Source: Marisa cornuarietis (lineage: Eukaryota; Mollusca; Gastropoda; Architaenioglossa; Ampullariidae). Taken from it: 64,000 nucleotides of DNA. This document shows, piece after piece, positions 22,678-33,660 of the stretch (its first letter is position 1; every line of letters starts with the position of its first letter). The stretch covers positions 806,001-870,000 of the forward strand of contig SMMW01000056.1 of NCBI GenBank assembly GCA_004794655.1, in the 5' to 3' direction. The notes beneath the pieces are model-generated. The model was not told the origin of the DNA. It searched no databases and saw only the letters and a list, made by a program, of their open reading frames with translations. Made by a program: the position numbers and the translations under genes.

Positions 22678-22795
22678 ATCAACAATAACACAAACGTGTA
22701 TTATCAGTAATAATAACAAACATGTATTATTAGTAATAATACAAAACGTGTACTATTAGTAATAATAACACATAAATAATAATAATAATAAACTA
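22678..22795. repeat. ~33-bp tandem repeat with palindromic TATTATTAGTAATAATA core
   Basis: Three units, each containing an ACGTGTAYTAT or ATGTATTAT segment and the self-complementary TATTATTAGTAATAATA. The array merges into an (AAT)n run. It could extrude cruciforms. Confidence 0.75.
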
Positions 22796-22799
22796 CTTC

Positions 22800-24480
22800 T
22801 GTTGACAGTAAACACACAAGACTTCACCCACAAGAGGATGTGGATTTCTAAAAGCTAGATTTCAAAATCGTCACGTGATCTTATTTAATGCAGTGATTGG
22901 CTAAAAATAACATCAGAAGTTGTAACTAAGGAATGTGAGATTAAAAAAATGGAATGTTTTGTAGAGCCGTCATCTCATTCCTCCCTACATTCGTCCTCAC
23001 TCCTTATACTCTTTGGGTATTCGCACTTTGAGGATGCCAGTGATCCAAAACACACAGCGAGCCCACATTTGCATCGTCAGCATCAACATCGTTTAATTTT
23101 CGTGCTCTGAGAGACTAACCAGAAGACACAATTGCTTATGAAAGAAGAACAAAGTAATACAATATTAATTGAGGGCTGTTATGATCCACAAAGACCGGAG
23201 GCGAGGCCGAGGGAGGATTTTTGTCTCTGCTGAGCTGTTTATCGTCTGCTGCGTCGAGTGCGCGGGGCAAGAGGGTGGCTGGGCCCCGGGTTAGCCGGGT
23301 GAGATTCACCGGGGTATCACCTGGCCATCGCCATGTAAACAGTCCTACAGGCAGAAGCCTCCATCGTTGTTTGTGCTGCAAAGCTTATCTGAGGCCGAGG
23401 TTTATATCCTTTTCCAAATTCAACCCGCCTAGCGGTGAAACTACACAGACGCCAAGCTGCTTCCACGAGTGACCTCATCCAATCCTCCAAACCTCCGAGT
23501 GTTCACAAATGTTTATTGAAACAAGAAGCAAGGGAGGCATGTGCTACATCATTTATTTTTCATTCGATTTTAGTTCAGAAATATCATCCCCTATAATCTG
23601 TTTCTTTGTCAAAAAAACACGACCTTTCACTTCAAGGAAAAGTGGTGAGTGACCCAGTGGGATCACAAAGTGGCAGAAAGTGCAGGGCCAGACTTAATGG
23701 TAACATAACTCCAAGATACACAAAGCTTTTACATTGAAACACTGTAGCATAAGGAATTGTTATTTTCTCTGACGCTAAGATTGTAACCATTTATAAGGAC
23801 TGCACAAAATGTATACTACTGACAAGAAACTGAAGTCCGTTAACTTTCATGTGTGTGTGGTGAATGGTTACTATCTGCCCTCCATAGTAATATAGTAATT
23901 TTTTGTAAAATAACTTGACATATCTATTTTATCTGTAGAAGGCGTCTATATATCTGTATACTATATAATTTTTAGATATCTTTATTTATTCCAATTTTTA
24001 GGACAAGGTTCTTTTTTCCGTTATGTTTCGACGTAAATTATAAAACTGCAACAGATGGATGACACACACACACACACACACACATATGAACAGTGTCGCC
24101 GGAACGCACTTTACTTCTGAACATCACGGGAAGTAGCTCCATGCGCCACGCCCAGACAAGGTTTGGTAGAACAGACACTGAAAAAGCATTTGCTCTGCTT
24201 AATTATGTTTTTGTACTGTGTTCTGATCTGTTTGCACTGGAGTAATTGGTAACACTTTGTAGGCGTTGGCCTTATGTCGTCTCGGCAGGCACTGCTGTCT
24301 TTAAGATCAGATTTCCTTCTGTAAAGCAGTCGTGTTTTCAAAATCTGGTTTACAGGCCTATACGGCTTTATGTTGAAATCTGTTTCACGTCTGGAAAAAG
24401 AATTAAAATGAAACCTGTTTTTGTCAACTTGACAGGATTTTTAAAATTAGATACTAGCCGAGAAGTGTTGTGTAATGGGA
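22800..24480. other. Intergenic sequence, short (CA)n at 24062-24086
   Basis: The GC-richer part at 23200-23480 has open frames on both strands but no recognised domain. The rest is AT-rich. A short pure CA run lies at 24062-24086. Confidence 0.5.
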
Positions 24481-24487
24481 AACACCC

Positions 24488-24560
24488 GGGGATAGTTCAG
24501 TGGTTGTGAGAGCTACCTGTGCGATCAGTCAGGTAGGACCGGAACCAGTTCAAAACAGTG
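24488..24560 (+). mobile_element. tRNA-like SINE head (weak)
   Basis: GGGGATAGTTCAGTGGTTG with GAGAGC resembles an A-box region. GGAACCAGTTCAAAACAG about 45 bases later resembles a B-box. The downstream body to about 24770 is not recognised. The sequence is too diverged to be a functional tRNA. Confidence 0.4.
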
Positions 24561-24769
24561 CCAGAGAGACCGAAATTAGCAAAAAAGGCGCTGAGCAAGG
24601 ATGTCATGGTCGGTATATCAAACGCAGCCGACCAAGAGGTTGGACCACCTGGACAAGGAGCTGGACCAGCACAACCTTTTCAAGTACTTTGGACATAAAA
24701 CAAGGAGATTGTCCGATATTTCTTCAGATTATTAGGGTCAAGGCTGGGGTGACGACAGCATGATTAAAA

Positions 24770-26289
24770 GAAACGGGAGTGTAACACCAGTCGACAAGGA
24801 GAAGCTGTGCAAAGACTTCTTCCAAGGGAATATATTCGTTATAGGTAAATATTAAGAAATATTAAAATCACTTATGTTTGCTTTTGACTATTGAAGCTAT
24901 TGCGATCATAAAGTGACGATAGAGTCGTTACTACCTGTCCTTGAAGAGCAAATGAGAAATGAGTATTGGAAGTGCGGAAGGAATTAATTCCTTCACGAAA
25001 GGCACGTTGATACAGTTGCATGACAACAGGTTTCCAGCCATAAGAACAGAATTTATGAGTTTATAATATTTATGAGATTTGACAACCAGTTTCATACGTT
25101 TCCATTTGTCTGTTTATCCAACATTCATCCGTCGATCTATCTTTACATTTCTCGTCATCATGTTAAAACCTCATATACCATGTAATAAAAATGGCAGCCG
25201 CTTACTTGCCTACCACAGGCAGCGGAATAAACTTTCCTCGAGACAGATTTACTCTGCTGGAAGGAATCAAGGACGGCCAGTGCAAATGGAGCGGTCGAAG
25301 CAGATAAACTGTAGTGAAATGGGTTTTTTCTCTGATAAAAACAACTCACCTGCCAGCAGGTATAGATAAACAAACTCAACTTGGCCCGCTGAAAATCACT
25401 TGCAGACTCAGCTCCCGCTTTGAGAAATTCTTCGATATTTAAAACTGTTCAGTGAACGAGTTGAAAGTATATTTATGTACTGTAGATGGTGATAGATGTT
25501 AGGAGGAAACTTTTAATGTAAACACTTCGAGGTTCAAGAGAAACAACATGGTTTTACTTGAAACTAGGCTTTCCTCCAAGAACAGCGAACTTCAAAGAAG
25601 AAAAAAAAATCAGACCAACAGCTAGTTTCTTTCTATTCAAAGACATACCAGCGCTCGTCTTTAAGTTTCTGACACTGACATCTTCACATGATACTCACAC
25701 ATAAAAGTCATTCAATGTTCGCAAATGCCACGTGGATTTTAATATCCAGTTAGACTGATTGATACGGTGAAAGGATTGAAAACACATTAAAGTTATTACC
25801 CTATGATATTTATCAAATGTCCAGTGATAAGGTATTTTTCTAGCTGTTATCTCTGAACAAAGCCCCACTGTTCGCATGGCGTATATCGCAACCAGTGTGC
25901 GAGAACACACTGCAGCTGGTTGCAGCTGGTGATAATACAGAGGCAGAAGTCTGCCGCCAACACCAGGCACAAAATACTATCTCTCAAATAGCATATCGGA
26001 CATCGCACCTTTTTTTCATCTGCGTGTAAAAGTGGACCATTTATTGAAATATGAGATGGGAATCCCTTCATCATGAGTGCGATAAAGGTCTGGGCACTTC
26101 CCCATCAGACGCTGGCTTACATGAGTTGTTTACAAAAAGTCTCTTTAAGGGGCTCTTTATGAAACTCTTCTGTTCAAAGTGCCTTTAGAAATAAGGTTTG
26201 CTAATAATGTTTGCTAATAAGGTTTGCTAAGTGCGTTGACGATTTAGCTCTTCTCCAAACGACGTTTTCCTCGCTTCTTGTATCGTGTC
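24770..26289. other. Intergenic sequence, no gene seen
   Basis: Open frames of 70-96 codons on both strands show no domain features. A short triplication of GGTTTGCTAA-type words lies near 26190-26230. Confidence 0.5.
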
Positions 26290-26691
26290 CAGGGCTTCTG
26301 CTAAGGCTAAATTCTTTGGCGTCCCAGGGACCCCTTCGTCAGATTTCTAAGGGGTCCCAGGCTAACTCTAAGGGGTCCCTTTACAATGTGAAATAAAATC
26401 AACAAATCAACGATGATTTTATCCACGCTGTCAACGACATCTTGGAAATAGATTAATGGAACTCTTTCCGGTAAGGGAAAAAACTCAGTGCAAGGGAAGT
26501 TACTCTCACCTTGTAGCAGACGACAATAATAAATTGGGCTACGATGTTGGACGCTACACTTACCCAATTTTGTATCTGTTCTTCGCCCAAATTTGAAAGG
26601 GGTCCCCTTTGACCCCACTGACGAAAATTGAAGGGGTCCTCCAAACTTTTAATGCGTACTGTAGCAATTTTTTGCGTTAGCAGAAGCCCTG
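26290..26691. mobile_element. hAT/P-like MITE, copy 2
   Basis: Same element as 14639-15118. The left end is CAGGGCTTCTGCTAAGGC and the right end read in reverse is CAGGGCTTCTGCTAACGC. It shares internal landmarks such as GACATCTTGGAAATAG and GGAACTCTTTCCGGTAAGGG. It is about 78 bases shorter, lacking the segment around 14745-14835 of copy 1. The flanks (CGTGTC on the left, GTTTCA on the right) show no clear target-site duplication. Confidence 0.85.
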
Positions 26692-28460
26692 GTTTCACGT
26701 GATGGAAGAGTGCACCAGTTTTCAGGCTGCCACTTAAAGCAACACGGATGCGAGAAATATTAACCATGATGAGCATTTTCTGTTTCACGTAATAGAACAG
26801 CTGTAATACCCTGGGTACCAACACGGAGATCGCTAACATTTGACATGAAAATCAAACAAACGCCTTCATCTTATGGAAAGTTCTTTGTTTAAAAACTAAG
26901 TCCCGAAAATACTTTACAAACTGATGACTAATGAGCATCACTATAAAGAGTTCCATCGCCTCGTGGCCTTAAGGCATGCGAACATGAGTGGTTCACCATG
27001 TCTAGAGCCCAATCCTCTCCTATCAGCTGCCGTCATCACCCAGATAAACCAGATATCCATTTTTGCTGCTGTGTGGGTGAAAGATAGTTGTCACTAACAT
27101 TAGGAAACTTTATGATCTAATATGTAAGGATACGCTTTCGCAGTTAATCAAGACCAGATTTTCTGCGGTTTCATCCACGTTTATATTTTTATTTCAGATA
27201 AATTAGATATATACATAATTTTTTAGCTCTCACAAATTTTTCAAAAAGTGGTCCTTTTTCGCTTTTTTTGGGCACTCTCACAAATTCGTTTATTCGGTTT
27301 TCATGTCAGGTCGACTAGTACGAACCTAACATTTAAAATACACGATGCGGGTAAACTGACTTTACCTATAACAGGCGTCTTCTGAAAGCTGGTAGGAAGG
27401 TCTGGACAGTTTGCCTGACATTGAGCTGAACCAGAAAGAGGGAATCAAGCGAACGAATTGTGTATACAAGAGAGAGAGAGAGAGAGAGAATCCTTAGTTC
27501 AGATCGAGGAATGGTGCTGAGCTCAAAATGTCCCGCCATTCAAACAGCGGGGTGAAGGACTACAACTGACAGCAGCGCTCACCACGTAACCACAGCCAAC
27601 TGTCACCCGGGGCACAAACCTCTTGAAAAAAGCTCCTGTGGTCAAGACAAGGGCTAGAGGAAGTGAACACATAGTGTTTTGCTTATGGTGTTGCAAGATT
27701 TCAGGTACGGTGCGCATGTTTTTGTTGTGTGCAGACGTTCTTCATGCAAGATTCAGGTCTACAAGGTATGGCATGCGAGAACCAGAACCCCTTTGAAACA
27801 AAAACAGGCATACTATTCTGATATCTAAAAATTAGAGGCACGACGCTTTATCTAAAAATGTTCTCCAGGACATCATGGAAGGAGGTCGCAGTCGAGGTCG
27901 ACAATAGGAAGAACTGGATGGTCGCTCCAAGCGGGAACTGCTTATCACCCCCACAAAACCTCCCCAAATGGCCCGCCTTGACACCTGCTGCGTCGTCAGC
28001 TCTCCCCCAATCCTCCCATGACAACCCTGACGACCGGCACAGGCGGACAACTGGAAAGTCAGTTTATCTGATGATCAGCTACTACCAGTCAATGAATGGA
28101 TGGATGGATGGATGATGATAGATATACCTTCTTCGCAAGTTGAACAATTTTTCAGTCAGCAAAGTAACCGTTTTTATCAGTCATTCATTGAACGTCTTTC
28201 ACCTTTTTCTTCTGTCCATGATAAGAACAGTTTGAACAGCATCGTCAATATATGTTCTAAGGTGATTGCTGTCAGAGGGATTTAGGTCCTTTTGTGATCA
28301 GCAAATTGTTAGAAAGGCGTCCCGCATACCAGGACATGTGCTAGTAAGAGAAATTCTTGTATTCAGCTCAAGTAAACGATGGGTTATATCTGTATGAAGA
28401 AATAACAGGCATGTTAAATCATTTGTTTCCTCGGCAGTCCAGCTGCGCAGCCATAGATGC
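26692..28460. other. Intergenic sequence
   Basis: Contains a (GA)n run at 27471-27490 and a short GGAT repeat near 28096-28112. The GC-rich open stretch at 27858-28100 (TSWKEVAVEVDNRKNW in the plus frame) faintly resembles the C-terminal tail of a LINE ORF2, but this is not enough to call. Confidence 0.45.
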
Positions 28461-28466
28461 ATTTTG

Positions 28467-28484
28467 TTTGTTTGTTTGTTTGTT

Positions 28485-28526
<42 letters not shown>

Positions 28527-28541
28527 TGCTTGCTTGCTTGC
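28467..28541. repeat. Compound repeat (TTTG)n-(TG)n-(CTTG)n
   Basis: Three adjacent arrays with smoothly changing units: TTTG x5-6, then TG x15 or so, then CTTG x4. This is typical of a microsatellite birth site by slippage. Confidence 0.93.
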
Positions 28542-28559
28542 GTCTGTGTGACAGTAAGT

Positions 28560-29309
28560 AAGATAATGTACGTGTGTCTTAAGAATAGATTCCTATGATG
28601 TAAACCGTATCATTATCTTATCCTATTTGTTGATTTATTGTCTCTCTCTCTCTCTCGCACACACACACACACTAGCTAAGAAGAAGGAAAAGGAAAGTAG
28701 GCTAGATCACAAACATCCGCTAAGTAGAACAGCGAACCAGAGAGAACGCCAGACGACAAAAGAAAGGAAATGACCGCAGACTGCGATGTTGGCGCCAGTC
28801 AGGGCTCAGGAACACTGGCAATGCACGACTGCAAATATCCATCTATCACACGTGGTAATAAACGTGGTGATGACTGTGACAATAAACCTACTTCCCTGAA
28901 GGAGGCTCCAAGTCTTGCAGACCTTCGTGTACACTGTCAGCACAGGCAAGGGCTTAGGCAAGGACCGTTGTAAACTCAATCGTCAAGTCATACAAGAAAC
29001 AGACTTCAATGTCTGTAACTCTTTAGAAATTATTTCGCTTTGCATTGCATCGGTCCCTCTCCTGGGCAGTTCTTGAGTTGACAATTTTTAAAAAGCTACT
29101 TAAATATTCATAATCTACCAGCATGATGGGCTTCAATTACAACCTGTGACATAGCCGAACATGCGTAGGATCGTTTAGCACAAATTCAAAAACAGATGGC
29201 GCTGATCGCTGAACGTGGTTCACACTTAGAATTGATCATCACACCGAGACACAACCTTAGTGTCCAGAATACGGCGGATATAACTGATTCCTTCCCAGCG
29301 GTGTATGTG
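28560..29309. other. Intergenic sequence, (TC)n(CA)n at 28640-28672
   Basis: A short compound dinucleotide repeat near 28640, otherwise unremarkable. The open frame at 28770-28973 has no domain. Confidence 0.5.
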
Positions 29310-29478
29310 TTTTTAAAAAGTCTTCTTGCCTTACCTTCCCCAACCGTGCATGGACTCCGGTACCTATTCCCAACAGCTGTGTCGACTGGGAAAAGTTTGC
29401 TGCGTCACACGGGTATCGAACCTTTGCTCCTCTGGGTTCGGACGACAGTTCTCCAACCACTCGACTTGAAATCCAGAT
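29310..29478 (-). mobile_element. tRNA-derived SINE (family S), 5' part only
   Basis: On the minus strand it reads CAAGTCGAGTGGTTGGAGAA, CGTCCGAACCCAGAGG and the B-box AAAGGTTCGATACCCG. Then it reads CCCAGTCGACACAGCTGTTG and GGGGAAGGTAAGGC, colinear with the first half of 17807-18080. The tail half is absent. This explains the 151-codon plus-strand open frame covering the region. Confidence 0.75.
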
Positions 29479-29779
29479 CCACGACCTTGACCAGAAAACA
29501 CAGCATGGGCCTCAAACGCCTTTGTCTCGCTGCTGCTGACCACATCGACATTCCGAGACCGCGACTCCTGACCCGACCTTCACGTGCTGACCTATCAGAA
29601 GAATGTGCACGCATAACTGTATTGTCAGCCCTGCTTGTACGGGTGTGCTGATAATGCGCGCGCATCGACTTTTTTCGTTTGTCACTCGCGACAACGGTCT
29701 TCTTCTTCTTTTGTGAATGATGGGCAAAAAGAGAAAATCATGATGAGGATTTCCGCATTGCCGCGAGCGCTTTTTTTTT

Positions 29780-29870
29780 TTTGGTTATATCTCTCTTGAC
29801 TGATAGACAGACATACAAACAGAAAGAAATAGAACGAACGAACGAACAAACGAACGAACGAACCTCCAGT
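29780..29870. repeat. Poly-T and (GAAC)n low-complexity
   Basis: A T11 run near 29770, then GAAC/AAAC units at 29835-29863. Confidence 0.8.
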
Positions 29871-30335
29871 TGCATATTTTTAGTGTCCATTTAACCCTCC
29901 TAATTACTGGTTAGTTTTCGTATTTCAGGCTTCATCATCACGTGCTTTTTATACAGCCAGCTTCTTGCCTGAAAGCCGAAAGGTTTTGCCCTGACTCCGC
30001 ACCAAGAATGCTTACATCACCATTCTTATACTGAGTCAAAGGTGCAAAGGTCGAATACAGCCCTCGGAGAACCTGGTGCTGTCCCTGCTGGTAGTAAGCA
30101 AAACTGCGTTCTCTAGCTGTCAGGGTCTACCGAACATTGGATGCCCTCAGGTGTCTTCGCATGCCTTCAGGTGGGTCCGCCACCTCGACAGGTGCTCGAC
30201 AGTTCTGGGAGGTTCTCGCGTTATCTGCGGGTCATCGCTGCCGTCGGGCAGCCTGGCAGCAGCTGTGGCAGTGCCGACGAGGGCACATCACTCAACGAGA
30301 AAAAAATGACCTATTTCTTGTGACTTTGGCGTGCG
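29871..30335. other. Intergenic sequence
   Basis: GC-richer stretch at 30060-30300 with open frames in all three plus phases and no recognised domain. Confidence 0.45.
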
Positions 30336-30337
30336 CG

Positions 30338-30341
<4 letters not shown>

Positions 30342-30389
<48 letters not shown>
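30342..30389. repeat. (GT)n microsatellite
   Basis: About 23 uninterrupted GT units. Confidence 0.96.
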
Positions 30390-30393
<4 letters not shown>

Positions 30394-30984
30394 AACCTGC
30401 GTGTAAAAAAACTGATTTCAAATGTGTCTTACGATCAGTTCCAGCTTTCCAAAAAAGTGCCGTGTGATCATCCTTCGCCGTAGTGTCTTGGCGCCGACCT
30501 TGTTTCTTCTGCCAGTGTGTTCCTGATCATCGGGTGGAGAAGTGAGCGCAGTTGCAGGGTTTAGGCTAAATGCCGGAAATGTAACCGAGTACGAGAACCA
30601 TATGCCGATATGGGGAGTGAATGTAGGTCAGCGCTGGAATACGTTAACAAGCCCTGGCCTATATACCTATATGGAAAAACATTCTTGATGATGTTGCCAG
30701 CCAAGATGTTGTCTTACTCCATTTGTCCCCCTCCCCCTTTTATTATACGGGGTGTGTCCTGTCCAATCAGGAGGAAATTTTTTTTAAAAGACAACAATTT
30801 TAAGACTAAAGCGATAAAAACTTGTCAGCAGGTATTTCAGATTGCCAGCCAAATAGTTTAAAAGTCCGCTACATGTTACTCCACTATGTTTCGCGGCTTC
30901 ATCTATAAGTGTTTCGAAACAACAAAGCTGCTGTAGTGAGGGATCGGGTTAAAGCTTGGAGCATAGACACTTCTATATCTTTAC

Positions 30985-31122
30985 TTTATGTGACTATAAC
31001 CCTGACCAGCATATACCTCTCTATGCATGTAACTCGATAACCCTGACCACCATATACCTCTATATGTCTGTAATCTGATAACCTTGACTAGAATATACCT
31101 CTGTGTACATGTAATCATAAGC
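30985..31122. repeat. 41-bp tandem repeat, three units
   Basis: ATAACCCTGACCA starts at 30996 and 31037, and ATAACCTTGACTA at 31078, giving an exact 41-base period. Each unit contains ATATACCTCT. A related ATACCTATAT word occurs at 30660. Confidence 0.88.
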
Positions 31123-31164
31123 CCTGGCTTATACGAATAAGCTCAAGCGACCTCTCCCCCATCC

Positions 31165-31418
31165 GTCCCAATAAACACTGGCATCCGAACCGGAAGGCGC
31201 ACTGGTTCGATCTTTGTGTGGCGAGAACTTTACCGACTCGACCCAGCTGTCGGAAATGAGTGCAAGTCTCGAATGAGAGTTTGAGAAGATGGAGCAACGA
31301 GCGGGGAGGAGATGGGAATCACCCTCAAAGCTGCCCCCGAGAAAATTGCAGTCCCTAAAACCTCACCCCTTCCCAACGACGGGAAAAGACTAGGGGACGA
31401 CCTTTTTCTGTATTTTCT
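31165..31418 (+). mobile_element. tRNA-derived SINE (family S), diverged copy
   Basis: Colinear with 17807-18080: CATCCGAACCGGAAGGCGC, the B-box CTGGTTCGATC, CGACTCGACCCAGCTGTCGG, CTGCCCCCGAGAAAATTGCA and terminal GGGGACGACCTTTTTCTG. The A-box end is degraded. Confidence 0.8.
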
Positions 31419-31871
31419 TACATAAAAAGTGAGGAGTGAGTTGGGAAGAAAGTAGAGGCATGGGTTGAATATATTTGCTGTTTGTTTGTACACATTCATA
31501 TTAATATTAAGAATCTATATGATGTTTGGTAACTGACTGGCTCTCCTATCTCGGAAGGAGGTAAAATGGTTGCTGCAAGATGACAGTTTAGTTTAAGATT
31601 GCCCCACGCACAGTACTAAATCTACCAAACGCTGATCAAATTGATGATAATACACACGTTCAAATTAAAGTTACAGAAAACAGTTTCTGTTGAAGGAGCA
31701 AGTGCTCACACGAAAATAGACGTGTCTGGTACATTTCGTCAACGTTGTGACTTGTTGGATCACGTGATGAGTCATCGGTTCAGCGTAAGTAAAAGATACA
31801 AGGCCCCATAGCCGATTGGTCGTAGTGGGCAGTGAATGTGATTCACAGTGTCTATCGTACGGTATGTGGAA

Positions 31872-31874
<3 letters not shown>
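31419..31874. other. Intergenic sequence
   Basis: No gene or clear repeat. A tRNA-like stretch near 31800 (GGCCCCATAGCCGATTGGTC) is too short to call. Confidence 0.45.
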
Positions 31875-31907
<33 letters not shown>

Positions 31908-31990
31908 GGAAATTTATATAGCGCATTTCCCTGCTTTACAGAAGGCTCAATGCGCTTTACAAAGAAATTCAAAGACACAAATTCACTCAA
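31875..31990 (+). repeat. (AAT)n plus TATATAGCGC dispersed repeat, copy 1
   Basis: An (AAT)9 run leads into ATTTATATAGCGCATTTCCC, and about 30 bases on CTCAATGCGCTTTACAAAG. The GCGC..GCGC arrangement is shared with four other places in this window and marks one dispersed repeat family. Confidence 0.75.
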
Positions 31991-32057
31991 CCGACAAAGT
32001 GAAACAGACTAAAACATGTCCACAAACAATGGTACAGAGATATATCAACAAAATTAA

Positions 32058-32060
<3 letters not shown>

Positions 32061-32120
<60 letters not shown>
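32061..32120. repeat. (CA)n microsatellite
   Basis: About 30 uninterrupted CA units. Confidence 0.97.
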
Positions 32121-32125
<5 letters not shown>

Positions 32126-32284
32126 AAAAACCTCTGGACAATAATAAAAACACGTACACGGACGCACGCAAAGTAACATGCAAATGTAATGTCTATAGAA
32201 GGACGAATGGGAGGAAGAAACACATGAAGCCAGTAGTCGGTAACAGTTTGCTCAACCCAATTGAAAATCTGTAAGCGAGGCTGC

Positions 32285-32365
32285 AAATAATAATGAAATA
32301 ATGATGTTGGCTTGTATAGCGCCAAATCCTGGCCTGTGGACAGCTCAAGGCGCTGACGTCAAAAT
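32285..32365 (+). repeat. TATAGCGC dispersed repeat, copy 2
   Basis: AATAATGAAATAATGATG leads into GGCTTGTATAGCGCCAAATC and then CAGCTCAAGGCGCTGACGTC. Same layout as 31875-31990 with different intervening bases. Confidence 0.65.
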
Positions 32366-32639
32366 AAGATGACGACAAAATGTGGGTGTGTAGCGGGCCG
32401 TCACCTCCACGTCACAGGGCAGCGTCACACACAGCAAGAACACAGTCCTCAGCACAAATATCCAACATGTCATACAAGCCGGAATACGAAAGACCTAACC
32501 CTCTCCTATCCTGATAAATCAGATACCCATTTCTGTTCATCAAGTTAAAACTAAAAAAAAAAAAAAATTAAATGTACCTTATATCAATCATTCTTAACAT
32601 TCGTCATCTCGATCTTATTCACCCTAACCAGCGTTAAAT

Positions 32640-32715
32640 TACACCTGCCAACTGGCAATCGCAGTATTGAAACCGATAGGTCCAGTGCTCTTTCCATTGC
32701 GTTCTTCGAAGAAGG
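32640..32715 (-). mobile_element. tRNA-like SINE head (weak)
   Basis: On the minus strand CGCAATGGAAAGAGCACTGG (A-box-like) is followed by CTATCGGTTTCAATACTGCG (B-box-like) at tRNA spacing. The body was not identified. Confidence 0.45.
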
Positions 32716-33110
32716 CGTAGGAGTGTAATGGTGAACAAAGCGGGCTCTGTTCTTTTCATTGCCCTGATGGTGCTCGAACCTGGCATACCAAAGCATCTAT
32801 CTAGACAATCAGAAACCAGCTTCACCCGCGCCCTAGTCCAAACAGCCTCTAAAAACCGAGGGCGGAAAGCAAGCGCTTGTTATTGTGTTTACATCCATTC
32901 GCTGCCGGTTTCATTTCAAGACTCGGTAGGAAGCAAGTGCAGTCAATATAATACGCTGCATCCTTTTTTTAAGCCTTCACTTACTTGACATTTATAGAAT
33001 GCACTCACGCAGTAGTGTACACGTAGTGTGTGAGAGTGAGAGGAGGGGGAGAGAGAATGTGTGTAAGAAAGATAAAGAGAGGGTTCGATTGAGAGTGTTT
33101 GTGCGTGCGT

Positions 33111-33183
33111 ACGTGAGTGAGTGAGTGAGTGAGTGAGTGAGTGAGTGAGTGAGTGAGTGAGTGAGTGAGTGAGTGAGTGAGTG
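33111..33183. repeat. (GAGT)n tetranucleotide repeat
   Basis: About 18 uninterrupted GTGA/GAGT units, preceded by a purine-rich tract. The Thr-His-Ser-Leu frames on the minus strand are artefacts. Confidence 0.96.
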
Positions 33184-33552
33184 CATACACTTTCGTGCGG
33201 GCTAAAGAGACACAATAAGATTGAGGGTATAAGACAGAAAAGGAATGAAGAACTGTTAATGATAGCATGCACGTATGCATGACTACAAAATATTTTTGTT
33301 TAATATTGGAACTCGGAAATTTATTCCCTTTGCTCCAGAGCGAGACTAATTCTTTTTTCTTCTAATTTCATCAGACTTGTTGAAATAGCCTAATCAAGAT
33401 ATGCGAAATTAATATTCATAATTGACGTATAAAATTATATTAACTCCTTGCATTTTGAAAGAGCTATTAATGATTAAGAAGTATTTCAAGATCTTTTTAT
33501 ACGTTTTTATATACATTTATATGTACGACACGCTTATATGTTTGTGGTATAG

Positions 33553-33660
33553 GCAGTGATGTTGAGAAGGTCGCCACCATCCTCGCTACAAAGTTGCCCC
33601 CCCGAGAGAAATCCTGTCTCTTAACTCCTCACTTCCGAAGGTTACGAGATAATCTTACAT
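33553..33660 (+). mobile_element. tRNA-derived SINE (family S), 3' fragment
   Basis: AAAGTTGCCCCCCCGAGAGA, TCTCTTAACTCCTCACT and a GGTTACGAGATAATCTTACA end align with the last third of 17807-18080. A head is missing, consistent with 5' truncation. Confidence 0.65.

Noticed and set aside
27858..28115. LINE ORF2 tail (TSWKEVAVEVDNRKNW)
   Set aside because: Only a faint resemblance over about 16 residues, with no neighbouring RT sequence.
29196..29651. 151-codon plus-strand open frame
   Set aside because: It runs through an antisense copy of SINE family S and shows no domain.
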